A stretch of DNA of 47,664 nucleotides. Origin: an uncultured Opitutia bacterium. Lineage in GTDB: Bacteria; Verrucomicrobiota; Verrucomicrobiia; Opitutales; Opitutaceae. Numbering within the stretch: position 1 is the first letter of the stretch; each line of letters starts with the position of its first letter. Shown here in pieces: positions 26,540 to 34,418 of this stretch. Below the pieces are notes generated by a model. That model worked only from the letters and a program-made list of their open reading frames with translations. It was not told the DNA's origin and made no database searches. Location of the stretch: positions 1-47,664 of the forward strand of contig CAIUOU010000117.1 of the NCBI GenBank assembly GCA_903900845.1. Reading direction: 5' to 3'. The translations under genes were made by a program, and so were the position numbers.

Positions 26540-27829
26540 ATGCGCCACCTCGCTCTCCGGCCGCTGGTCGCCGTGCTCGCGCTGCTGACGTCCGCCGCCG
26601 CCGCGGCCGAAGGCGGGAAAAACTCCCGCGAGATCTTCCTCGCCGCGCCCAAACCCGGTGTCGCCGTGCTCGCCGCCACCTACGCCACCCGGCCCGCCGG
26701 CGGCGAACTGCTCTCGCTGCACCAGCTGATGTCGCGTTCCGACACGGTCGACCTTGCGTTCATGCGGCACTCAGCCGACGGCGGCCGCACGTGGTCTGCA
26801 GCGGTCGAGATCCCCACGCTCGAGCACCGGCCCGGTGGCAAGCTCAGGCGCGCCCTGCGCGGCGGTGTCGCCGACCCGCGCACCGGCCGCTTCGTGCGTT
26901 TCCACATCGAGGGGCTCCTGCCCAACGACGACCCGCTCGAGGGCATGCGCCAATGGTACGTGTGCTACAGCGCCTCCCCCGACGGCGGCCGCACGTGGCC
27001 GGCCTCCGGGCGCGTGTTCCAGGACGGGCCGGAGTTCACCGAGCAGCATCCTCTGCCGGGCGTCTGGATCGGGAAAAACTGCGTCATGGTCGGGGACCTC
27101 GCCTCCGTGCCCGTGTTCCTGCGCGACGGCACCTTGCTGGTGCCGGTGATCATCACGCCCCTCGGGCCGGCCGGCACCTACCACAACCCGGGCGGCGGCT
27201 ACACGTACTCCGACGCCGCGGCGCTCCGCGGACGCTGGCGCGAGGACGGCCGCATCAGCTGGGAACTTTCCGGACTCATCCAAGCGGACCCGGCGCGCTC
27301 CACCCGCGGGATGGACGAACCCACGTTCGCCGAGCTGCCCGACGGTACCGTGCTCGCGGTGCTGCGCGGCTCCAACCACACTAAACCGCACCTTCCCGCA
27401 CGCCGCTGGATCTCGCGATCAGCCGATGGTGGCCGAACGTGGTCCGCACCGGAACCTTGGACCTATGATGACGGCGAGGCGTTTTTCTCACCGTCCTCGT
27501 GCTCGCAACTCGTGCCCCATTCCAGCGGCCGGCTGTTCTGGATCGGAAACATCTCGCCGAAGAATCCCGACGGGAACCGCCCGCGCTACCCGCTGGTGAT
27601 CGGCGAGGTCGATGTTCGCTCCGGCCGTTTGTTGCGCGCGACGGTGGGACCCGTCGACGACCGCGGCCCCGAGGACAGCGAGATGATGAGTCTGTCGAAT
27701 TTCTCCGCCCGCGAAGACCGGGCCGACGGCGCGATCGTCATCAACCTGAGTCGCCTCTTTCAGCGTTCGAAGCCCGGGGAGTTGGATTGGACCTCGGATG
27801 CGTACCTTTACCGCGTGCCGGTGAAGTGA
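26540..27829 (+). CDS. Secreted sialidase-like (BNR/Asp-box) exo-glycosidase
   Basis: The predicted protein has 429 residues; ATG at 26540 opens a signal peptide (MRHLALRPLVAVLALLTSAAAAAEGGKNSREIF). Three Asp-boxes of the form S-x-D-G-G-R-T-W occur (SADGGRTWSAA, SPDGGRTWPAS, SADGGRTWSAP), marking blades of a six-bladed sialidase propeller. SRGMDEPTFAELPDGTVLAVLRGS is the usual central segment of the bacterial sialidase-like family. Not every sialidase triarginine residue can be assigned from sequence alone, so the enzyme may act on another acidic sugar or be a lyase-type relative. It begins 28 bases after arnC on the same strand. Confidence 0.85.
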   Translation: MRHLALRPLVAVLALLTSAAAAAEGGKNSREIFLAAPKPGVAVLAATYATRPAGGELLSLHQLMSRSDTVDLAFMRHSADGGRTWSAAVEIPTLEHRPGGKLRRALRGGVADPRTGRFVRFHIEGLLPNDDPLEGMRQWYVCYSASPDGGRTWPASGRVFQDGPEFTEQHPLPGVWIGKNCVMVGDLASVPVFLRDGTLLVPVIITPLGPAGTYHNPGGGYTYSDAAALRGRWREDGRISWELSGLIQADPARSTRGMDEPTFAELPDGTVLAVLRGSNHTKPHLPARRWISRSADGGRTWSAPEPWTYDDGEAFFSPSSCSQLVPHSSGRLFWIGNISPKNPDGNRPRYPLVIGEVDVRSGRLLRATVGPVDDRGPEDSEMMSLSNFSAREDRADGAIVINLSRLFQRSKPGELDWTSDAYLYRVPVK

Positions 27830-27864
27830 GCGGGCAAATCCGGTCGTAAAGGAGGTCGCGCGGT

Positions 27865-28002
27865 CCGCGGCTTCAGCCGCGGCTACACCAAAGGCTTTTC
27901 CATCGGAAAAGCCGTGCGCTGCCTCGCAACGGGACCCGTACAAGGTAGCCGTCGGGTTTTTCCCGCCTGAGGCGGGCGTCGCAGCCGAGGGTTCTCCCTC
28001 GG
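27865..28002. repeat. Intergenic cluster of four palindromes (REP-like)
   Basis: Between the convergent sialidase-like gene and ABC permease gene there are four good palindromes: CCGCGGCT-TC-AGCCGCGG (27865-27882), GGCTTTTCC-ATC-GGAAAAGCC (27893-27913), CCCGCCT-G-AGGCGGG (27962-27976) and CCGAGGG-TTCT-CCCTCGG (27985-28002). The last two modules recur at 33345-33382 in a different arrangement, so they are mobile or copied sequence rather than simple terminators, although they could also stop transcription from both sides. Confidence 0.8.
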
Positions 28003-28039
28003 ATCCGCGCCACGCGCCCCGTACGCCAGCGCCCGAGGC

Positions 28040-29245
28040 TCAGGACACGGGCGCGATGGTCTCGGCGACGGGCGTGCGGTAGGCCTTCAAGGCGGGGATG
28101 ACACCACCAAGGGCGCAGCCGGCGACCATGCCGAGCGGACAGATCGCCAGCACCGGGTGCCATTCGGCGAGGTTGAGCACGACTCCGGTCTGGGCCCGGA
28201 TCAGTTGAGCCACACCCGCGAACAACGCGGCGTAGACCGCGAAACCAAGGACGGCGCCGAGCAGGCCGATCCCGGCCGCCTCGGCCAGCACCGCGCCGAA
28301 GACCGTGCGTCGCCGGGCGCCGAGCGCCCGCAGGATGGCGAGGTCGCGTTGCCGCGCACTCATCGAGTTGTAGATGCTTGCGAGCACTGATCCCGCCGCA
28401 ACCAGCGCGACCAGGTAGGCCACCAACGCGAGCACCTGGTCGAACCACGCGATCTTGCCGAAAAGCTCGGCCACGATCGCGCCCACGGGATACGCGAAGG
28501 TGAGGCGGTTGCCTTGCTTGTTGTACATCATGTCGAGCATGAACCCGCCGGCGGGGGAGCGCAGTTGCACCAGCACGGCGCTGACATCGGTTGCCGACTT
28601 CGGGTCGTGGCCGCTCATGGTCTGGACGCCACGGATCGGGATCCACACGACGCGATCCGCCGGGGTGTTGGTGGGGGCGAGGACGCCCGTGACGGTGAAA
28701 ACTTCGGCGTGCTCGGCCTTGGGATCGAACGAGAGCCCGTGGTACGGACGGAAAGTGGAACCGACCGCAAGACCGAGCCGCCGGGCGGCGAAGCTGCCGA
28801 CCACCGCCTGCCGTTGATCGGCGGAGAAGAGCACTCCTCCTTTCTCGAGGATGAACTTCCGGCCCGGCGAGTACTCCACCTGCGTGAACAACTCCGGCAC
28901 CGTGCCGACGATCCGGAACCCGCGCAGGTTGTCCCCGACCGCGATCGGGATGGCCGTCTTCACCATCGGGTGCCGGCGGATCGCCTCGGCGTCGGCCGCG
29001 GACATGTTTCCCGGCGAGGCCTCGAGGTGGAAGATGGCGTTCAGCACCAACTGCAGCTTGGCGCCGCGCGCGCCGAGCACGGCGTCAAAGCCGGAGTTGG
29101 CCTGGGTGAAGGCGGCGTGCGACTGCGTCTTCACCATCCAGACGCACATGAGCAACCCGCAGGCGAGGGCGATGCCGGCGGCCGTCACCCAGGTCGAGAG
29201 CGCGTGCTGCCGGAGCGAGCGGTAGACGATCAGGGGAAGGGTCAT
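28040..29245 (-). CDS. ABC transporter permease (FtsX / MacB-LolC type)
   Basis: The predicted protein has 401 residues. An N-terminal transmembrane helix (HALSTWVTAAGIALACGLLMCVW) is followed by a large periplasmic MacB-like domain of about 210 residues. Three C-terminal helices make up the FtsX domain, with MSARQRDLAILRALGARRRTVFGAVLAEA as the typical coupling segment. Type VII ABC permeases do not move substrate through the membrane; they transmit ATP-driven movement to the periplasm, for lipoprotein sorting, toxin efflux or hydrolase activation. It overlaps the ATPase gene by ATGA. No partner adaptor or outer-membrane channel is in the window, so the substrate is open. Confidence 0.9.
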   Translation of the reverse strand: MTLPLIVYRSLRQHALSTWVTAAGIALACGLLMCVWMVKTQSHAAFTQANSGFDAVLGARGAKLQLVLNAIFHLEASPGNMSAADAEAIRRHPMVKTAIPIAVGDNLRGFRIVGTVPELFTQVEYSPGRKFILEKGGVLFSADQRQAVVGSFAARRLGLAVGSTFRPYHGLSFDPKAEHAEVFTVTGVLAPTNTPADRVVWIPIRGVQTMSGHDPKSATDVSAVLVQLRSPAGGFMLDMMYNKQGNRLTFAYPVGAIVAELFGKIAWFDQVLALVAYLVALVAAGSVLASIYNSMSARQRDLAILRALGARRRTVFGAVLAEAAGIGLLGAVLGFAVYAALFAGVAQLIRAQTGVVLNLAEWHPVLAICPLGMVAGCALGGVIPALKAYRTPVAETIAPVS

Positions 29246-29919
29246 CGGGTCGCCTCCAGGGCCGGGCGATTCACCTCGGCGAAGTCACGCCGCAGCTCGA
29301 ACCCTCCGAGGACCTCCTCGTCGTGGCTCACGAGCAGCAACGCGGCCCCCTGCTCGCGGCACACCTCCCGGATCAGCGCAAGGGCCTCCCGCGCGTTGCG
29401 GCGGTCGAGATTGCCGGTCGGTTCGTCGGCCAGCACGAGCCGCGGATGATTCACCAGGGCGCGCGCGACGGCGACGCGCTGCTGCTGGCCAGTGGAAAGC
29501 TGCCGCGGGTAATGGTTGAGGCGGTGGCCGAGCCCGACGCGCCCGAGCATCTCGCGGGCGTGCGCGCGGTCGGCACCGCGGGGACCGAACGACATCCCAA
29601 GCAGCACGTTCTCCAGCACGGTGAATCCCTGGAGCAGATTGAAGGTTTGGAAGATGTATCCCAGCTTTTCCGCGCGCAGGCGGTCGCGGCCCGCCTCGCG
29701 CAGCGCCGTCATCTCGACGCCGTCAATCATGACGTTCCCGGAATCGGCGGCGAGGATGCCGGCGACGAGGTTAAGAAAGGTGGTCTTGCCCGAACCGCTC
29801 TCGCCGCGCAGCGCCAGTTGCTCGCCGGCCCCGAGCAGGAATTCCGCGACGTCGACGACCTTCACCGGCGCGCCTTCCGGGGACGGGAAGGACTTGGTGA
29901 GGTTTGAGACCGAAAGCAT
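29242..29919 (-). CDS. ABC transporter ATP-binding protein (MacB/LolD type)
   Basis: The predicted protein has 225 residues from ATG at 29919 (MLSVSNLTKSF); another start four codons earlier is possible. The nucleotide-binding motifs are all present: Walker A GESGSGKT (39-46), Q-loop IFQTFNLLQGFTVLENV, ABC signature LSTGQQQRVAVARAL, Walker B LVLADEPTGNLD and the switch His in LLLVSHD. The LQGFTVLENV and DEPTGNLD segments are typical of the MacB/LolD/FtsE group. It is followed by the FtsX-type permease in an ATGA overlap, forming a two-gene unit. Confidence 0.94.
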   Translation of the reverse strand: MLSVSNLTKSFPSPEGAPVKVVDVAEFLLGAGEQLALRGESGSGKTTFLNLVAGILAADSGNVMIDGVEMTALREAGRDRLRAEKLGYIFQTFNLLQGFTVLENVLLGMSFGPRGADRAHAREMLGRVGLGHRLNHYPRQLSTGQQQRVAVARALVNHPRLVLADEPTGNLDRRNAREALALIREVCREQGAALLLVSHDEEVLGGFELRRDFAEVNRPALEATR

Positions 29920-29998
29920 CCGGCGAACCAAAGCCGCCCCGCCGGAAAATCAAAATGTCTTTTTTCCCGCGCCGGATCCGGCCACCCTCGAAACCGCG

Positions 29999-30193
29999 AT
30001 GTGCCATCTCTGCCTGCTCCCGACCGAAGCCGAGTGGCCGCTTTCGCGGGCGGGCCGGGAGGAATTCGCCCGGCGCTGCGCGGCCGCCCGGCGGCGCGCG
30101 GAGAAGGCCCGTCCCGCCCCGGCCGGGGACGCCGTCACCACACCAGCAGGCCGCCCGCGAATGTCAGGCCCGCGCCCACGCTGCAGAAAATGA
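29999..30193 (+). CDS. Possible small protein, unrecognised
   Basis: A 64-residue frame begins MCHLCLLPTEAEWPLSRAGREEFARRCAAARRRAEKAR. The first 45 residues look plausible (CxxC-like MCHLC start, then a helical basic segment). The tail is Pro/Arg-rich and runs 59 bases into the antisense of the fabH-type gene. It fills the gap between the divergent ABC ATPase and the fabH stop. No homologue is known to me, and high-GC sequence often gives such frames by chance. Confidence 0.3.
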   Translation: MCHLCLLPTEAEWPLSRAGREEFARRCAAARRRAEKARPAPAGDAVTTPAGRPRMSGPRPRCRK

Positions 30194-31148
30194 TGCGATC
30201 GCCCTCGGCGAAGATGCCCTCCTCGGCCGCCCAGCCGAGGGCCATCGAGACGCTCGCGGCGCTCGTGTTTCCATACTTGGAGATGGTGACGACGAACTTC
30301 TCGTAGGGTATGCCGACGCGCTTGCTCACAGCGGTGAGGATGCGCGCGTTGGCCTGGTGCGGCACCACCCACGCAATGTCCTCCGCGCGCAGGTTTTCCC
30401 GCCGCAGCGTCTGCTCGATCTGCTCCGCGAATCCCACCACGGCGTGCTTGAACACCGCCGTGCCGTTCATCTGGAGGTAGAAGTCCTTGAGCTCGCACCC
30501 CTCCCCGCCCGGCCATGGCTTCAGGGCGCCGCCGCCGGGGCGCTGGATCGACTCGAACTGGTCGGCGTCGCCGCTCAGGGCCATGCGGTGCAGACGGTGG
30601 CCGCCGTCCCCGGTCGTGAGAAGCGCCGCGCCCGCGCCGTCGCCGAAAAGAAAGGCGGTCTCGTGGTCCTGGGGGTTGGTGATGCGGGAAAGCAGTTCCG
30701 CGGTGACGACGAGCACGTTGCGCGCGGATCCGCTGAGGATGAGCGACCGGCCGACCTCCAGCGCGTACAACCAACCGGAACAGGCTGCATTCAGGTCGAA
30801 GGCCAGCGCACGGGGAGTTCCCAGCCGCCGGGCGAGCGCGCTCGCCATCGAGGGCACCGGCTGGTCGGGGATGATCGTGGCCATGATGATGGCGTCGATC
30901 ACTTCGGCGCCCATCCCGGCCTGGGACAGCGCGTGCTGAGCGGCAATGACGGCGAGGTCGGTCGCGGATTCATCCTCCGCCGCGTGACGCCGCTCCTTGA
31001 TTCCCGTCAACCGCACCACCTCCTCCTCGGTGCGGTTGGGAAAGGCCTTCAGGATCTCACTGTTCGGCCGGATGTTAGCCGGGGCGGCGTGGCCCACGCC
31101 CGCAATGCGGACGGTCTCGGGTTTGGTGCTCAATCGACCCCGGATCAA
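30135..31148 (-). CDS. fabH: Beta-ketoacyl-ACP synthase III (FabH-type)
   Basis: The open frame gives 337 residues from a TTG at 31148; a second TTG at 31133 (giving MSTKPETVRIAGVGH) is an equally possible start. The thiolase-fold triad is complete: C123 in NAACSGW, H264 in VVPHQANARI and N294 in KYGNTSAAS. The glycine-rich SVGAGLTFAGGLLVW end is normal. FabH enzymes condense an acyl-CoA starter with malonyl-ACP to begin fatty acid or polyketide chains in the cytoplasm. It lies 24 bases after a lipoyl/E3-binding protein gene and forms a two-gene unit with it. That suggests a starter acyl group made by 2-oxoacid decarboxylation. It may be a second, specialised copy rather than the housekeeping one. 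Confidence 0.92.
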   Translation of the reverse strand: MIRGRLSTKPETVRIAGVGHAAPANIRPNSEILKAFPNRTEEEVVRLTGIKERRHAAEDESATDLAVIAAQHALSQAGMGAEVIDAIIMATIIPDQPVPSMASALARRLGTPRALAFDLNAACSGWLYALEVGRSLILSGSARNVLVVTAELLSRITNPQDHETAFLFGDGAGAALLTTGDGGHRLHRMALSGDADQFESIQRPGGGALKPWPGGEGCELKDFYLQMNGTAVFKHAVVGFAEQIEQTLRRENLRAEDIAWVVPHQANARILTAVSKRVGIPYEKFVVTISKYGNTSAASVSMALGWAAEEGIFAEGDRIIFCSVGAGLTFAGGLLVW

Positions 31149-31172
31149 AGCGCCGACGGCTGGGGCGTCGAC

Positions 31173-31640
31173 TCAAGATTTGCGCGTCGCCAAGTAGCGC
31201 GCGACATCGTCGCCCGACACCCGGCCGCCGGGCCCGGTGGCCTCGATGCCTGAGATGCCGGCAGGATCCAGCCCCGCCTCCTGGGCAAGCTTCAGGGCCT
31301 TCGGAGTCCAGACCAGCGCGGCCGCCGCCTTCGGGACGGCGGGAGCGGCGGAAGCCGTTGCGGCGCCGGATGCCAGATGCCGCAACGACTCGTCGGCGGT
31401 CTCGATGCGCAGAAAAGGCGCCCCGGAGGGTTTCACGTCACCGCCGGCGGCCAGCACGGCCTTCACCACGCCCTCGCAGGGCGACTCGAAGTCGAAGACG
31501 GATTTGTCGCTTTCCAGCTCCGCCACTTTCTGGCCCTTGGCGACCCGGTCGCCGGGCTGCACCTTGAGCGATATCACGGTCAACTCGTTCACCGTGGCGC
31601 CCATCGCGGGCATGGTGACGTCGATGAGAAAAGGTTCCAT
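31173..31640 (-). CDS. Lipoyl domain plus E3-binding domain protein without an acyltransferase domain
   Basis: The predicted protein has 155 residues. Residues 4-82 form a lipoyl domain (IDVTMPAMGATVNEL, with lipoylated K46 in ESDKSVFDFESP). An Ala/Pro-rich hinge follows (about 90-108), then a peripheral-subunit-binding domain (about 109-151: VWTPKALKLAQEAGLDPAGISGIEATGPGGRVSGDDV). A normal 2-oxoacid dehydrogenase E2 would continue with a catalytic domain of about 230 residues; here the stop comes right after the binding domain. The protein could still bind E1/E3 and swing an acyl group. It is followed by the fabH-type gene and is divergent from a sulfatase. Lipoylation and partners are inferred. 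Confidence 0.88.
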   Translation of the reverse strand: MEPFLIDVTMPAMGATVNELTVISLKVQPGDRVAKGQKVAELESDKSVFDFESPCEGVVKAVLAAGGDVKPSGAPFLRIETADESLRHLASGAATASAAPAVPKAAAALVWTPKALKLAQEAGLDPAGISGIEATGPGGRVSGDDVARYLATRKS

Positions 31641-31753
31641 CCGGTGAAAGGTTTTAACGAGTGTGGTGTTCGCGACCCGCGACGGTCAAGCGGGGCGTCC
31701 GCCCCAACCCGGCCTTGCCCGTAGCACCCGCCGGGGCAGGTTCGGGCCACCCC

Positions 31754-33196
31754 ATGCGTTCCGCCTCCCTGATCCGTCTCGCCGCCGCGCTCGCGTTATC
31801 CGCCTTCACCTCAGCCAGGCCGCGCGCGGCCGAACCGCCGCCGAACATCGTGCTTATCTTCGTCGACAACCTCGGCAACGGGGACGTCGGCTTCGGCGGA
31901 TCCAAGCTTCACCGCACGCCGAATCTGGATCGCATGGCGGCCGAAGGCACTCGATTCACGAGCTTCTACGTGGCGAGCGGCGTGTGCACGCCCAGCCGCG
32001 CGTCGCTGCTCACCGGCTGCTACCCGCGGCGCGTCAACCTCCATGTGAGCGGCGCCGGACTGCCCGTGCTGCGGCCGGTGGACACCAAGGGGCTCAATCC
32101 CGACGAGACCACGATCGCCGAGACCCTGCAGGCGGCGGGCTACGCCACGGGGATTTTCGGGAAATGGCATCTGGGCGACCAGCCGCGGTTCCTGCCCACG
32201 CGCCAGGGCTTCGACACGTTTTTCGGCATCCCCTACAGCGACGACATGACGCCCGGCCCCGGGCCCAAGGCGGGGTTCCCGGAGCTTCCGCTTATGCGCG
32301 ACGAGACCGTGATCGAGGCGCCCGTCGACCGCGACCACCTCGTTCGGCGCTGCACCGAGGAGGTGATCGCGTTCATCGGGCGCCACGCGGAGCGGCCGTT
32401 CTTCATCTACCTGCCGCACACGATGCCTGGCTCCACCGCACATCCATTTTCCAGCCCGGCGTTTCGCGGCCGCAGCCGCAACGGACCCTACGGCGACGCG
32501 GTGGAGGAACTGGATTGGTCGGCCGGCGAGATTCTCGCGGCGCTCCGCCGCCTCGGGCTCGACCGGCGCACGCTTGTGATCTGGACCTCCGACAACGGCG
32601 CGGTGCGCCGCAATCCCGCGCAGGGCAGCTGCGCTCCGTACAAGGGCTGGGGGTACGACACCTCGGAGGGCGCCATGCGCATGCCCTGCGTGATGCGCTG
32701 GCTGGGACGGATCCCGGCCGGTCGCGTGACCGATGAGGTCTGCTCGACGCTGGACCTGCTGCCGACGTTCGCCGGCCTTGCAGGCGCGGCTCTGCCGACC
32801 CGCGCAATCGACGGCCATGACATTCACCCGCTCCTGTTTGGACGCCCGGAGGCGAAGTCGCCATGGGACGAGAAAGGCTTCTGCTACTACTTCGGTCCGC
32901 AACTGCAGGCCGTGCGGTCGGGTCCCTGGAAACTTTATCTGCCCTTGGAGAACAAGCTCGTGGCCCTCAACGGTCGGCGCGCCCCGGCGCCGGCCGTGTT
33001 GTATGATGTGCGTCACGATGTCGGCGAGGAGACCGAAGTGTCCGCCCGGCAGCCGGACGTTGTTAAACGGCTGAAGGCCATGGCTGAAAAAACCCGCCGT
33101 GTGATCGGCGACGACGACTTGCCCGGGACCGGTCAGCGCCCAGCCGGGCACGAGCCGAATCCTGTTCCAATCAGGTCCGCCGCAAAGCGCAGCTGA
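31754..33196 (+). CDS. Secreted arylsulfatase-type sulfatase (S1 family)
   Basis: The predicted protein has 480 residues from ATG at 31754 with a signal peptide (MRSASLIRLAAALALSAFTSARPRAAE). The metal motif reads FVDNLG, with D38 kept and the second Asp replaced by Asn, a variation seen in part of the family. The catalytic motif is CTPSR with C78 as the formylglycine site, followed by LLTGCYPRR and GKWHLGDQP. WTSDNGA supplies the later metal ligands. It acts on sulfate esters outside the cytoplasm; the substrate cannot be told from the sequence. It is divergent from the lipoyl/fabH pair and is followed by a 369-base gap with palindromes. A short Pro/Arg-rich tail ends the protein. Confidence 0.92.
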   Translation: MRSASLIRLAAALALSAFTSARPRAAEPPPNIVLIFVDNLGNGDVGFGGSKLHRTPNLDRMAAEGTRFTSFYVASGVCTPSRASLLTGCYPRRVNLHVSGAGLPVLRPVDTKGLNPDETTIAETLQAAGYATGIFGKWHLGDQPRFLPTRQGFDTFFGIPYSDDMTPGPGPKAGFPELPLMRDETVIEAPVDRDHLVRRCTEEVIAFIGRHAERPFFIYLPHTMPGSTAHPFSSPAFRGRSRNGPYGDAVEELDWSAGEILAALRRLGLDRRTLVIWTSDNGAVRRNPAQGSCAPYKGWGYDTSEGAMRMPCVMRWLGRIPAGRVTDEVCSTLDLLPTFAGLAGAALPTRAIDGHDIHPLLFGRPEAKSPWDEKGFCYYFGPQLQAVRSGPWKLYLPLENKLVALNGRRAPAPAVLYDVRHDVGEETEVSARQPDVVKRLKAMAEKTRRVIGDDDLPGTGQRPAGHEPNPVPIRSAAKRS

Positions 33197-33565
33197 ATCA
33201 GCGGGGCTCAAGTTCGCCACCTCAGGAAAAGCCCTCAGCCGTCACGCAGGCGGCATGATCCGCGGCGGGCGGCTGCGGCTGCACGGGATGCCTTTCGTGC
33301 GGAAATACCGGACCGACGTTCGTCATGAAATGCGTGCGATGTAGCCGAGGGCGTTTACCCGCCTCAGGCGGGCCTCCCTCGGATCGTCGGAAACTCCTTC
33401 CGCCAATTGCGCCCTCACTCCCTCTCGCTTTAAATCGCCACTCCCAGCGCGGCGCGTTCCGAGCGGCACTTCGGTTGCGGCGGAGCCGTGCTGGGGCCGC
33501 GGTGACTTGAAAAATCTCGCGTGGACCCGCGGGCGGAAGTCACGTTCCGCGCGATCCGCCGACTC
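33197..33565. other. Non-coding gap of 369 bases
   Basis: No credible gene was seen here. The only clear structure is the nested palindrome at 33345-33382. The last 60 bases or so before 33566 presumably hold the promoter of the sugar-isomerase operon, but no convincing -35/-10 pair was identified. Confidence 0.6.
33345..33382. repeat. Nested palindrome (REP-like), second copy of modules at 27962-28002
   Basis: CCGAGGG (33345-33351) pairs with CCCTCGG (33376-33382), enclosing CCCGCCT-C-AGGCGGG (33358-33372). The same two palindromes occur side by side at 27962-28002, preceded in both places by GTAGCCG or GCAGCCG. Here they are nested, giving a two-level hairpin. Confidence 0.8.
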
Positions 33566-34402
33566 ATGACGAAGAACGATCTCGCCCGCCGCCTCGCCGT
33601 CTGCAGCTGGTCGCTGCAACCCTCAGACCCCGTCGCGTTGCTCGACGCGCTAGCCGCCACCGGCGTCGCGCGCGTGCAACTCGCCCTGGATCCGCTCCGC
33701 GCGGAACCGGCGGTGTGGGGCACGTTTCCCGAGCTCGCCCGCGCCCGCGGCGTGGAGATCGCCTCCGGCATGTTCGTGACGGCCGGCGAGGACTACACCT
33801 CGCTGGACTCGATCCGTCGCACGGGTGGCGTGGTGCCCGACGGAACGTGGGAGGAAAACTGGCGCAACATCCAAGGCGTGGCCGCCCTCGCGGCGAGGCT
33901 CGGCCTGCGGCTGGTGACGTTCCACGCCGGCTTCTTGCCGCACGAGGAGAGCGACCCGGATTTCCGCAAGCTGCTCGATCGCATCGACCGCATCGCAGGC
34001 GTCTTCGCACGCGATGGCATCGCGCTCGGTTTCGAGACCGGACAGGAGACGGCGGAGACCCTCGCCGCGTTCCTGCGCATGCTGGGACGGAAGGACGTCG
34101 GAGTGAACTTCGATCCGGCCAACATGATCCTCTACGACAAGGGCGAACCGCTGGCGGCTCTCCGCACACTTGGACCTTGGATCCGCCAATGCCATCTCAA
34201 GGACGCCCGGCGCACACGGGTGCCGGGAGCGTGGGGCGAGGAGGTAGCGGTCGGCGCCGGCGAGGTCGACTGGACCGCTTTTCTCGGGACCCTCGATGGA
34301 CTCGGGTTCAAAGGTGATCTTTGCATCGAGCGCGAGGCCGGCACGCAGCGCGCGGCGGATATCCGCGCTGGTCGCCTCCACCTCGAGTCCCTCGTGCGCT
34401 GA
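33566..34402 (+). CDS. Sugar phosphate isomerase/epimerase (xylose-isomerase-like TIM barrel)
   Basis: The predicted protein has 278 residues from ATG at 33566. The barrel shows the metal ligands of the AP-endonuclease-2/IolE-like family in order: TFHAGFLPHEE (His), GFETGQE (Glu), VNFDPANMILY (Asp), RQCHLKDARR (His/Asp) and LCIERE (Glu). Family members isomerise or epimerise sugars and inositols, or cleave 3-keto-glycosides. It is 16 bases upstream of a Gfo/Idh/MocA oxidoreductase, a pairing common in pathways that oxidise and rearrange sugars. Cytoplasmic (no signal peptide). Confidence 0.9.
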   Translation: MTKNDLARRLAVCSWSLQPSDPVALLDALAATGVARVQLALDPLRAEPAVWGTFPELARARGVEIASGMFVTAGEDYTSLDSIRRTGGVVPDGTWEENWRNIQGVAALAARLGLRLVTFHAGFLPHEESDPDFRKLLDRIDRIAGVFARDGIALGFETGQETAETLAAFLRMLGRKDVGVNFDPANMILYDKGEPLAALRTLGPWIRQCHLKDARRTRVPGAWGEEVAVGAGEVDWTAFLGTLDGLGFKGDLCIEREAGTQRAADIRAGRLHLESLVR

Positions 34403-34418
34403 GTCTCCCGTTTCCACC

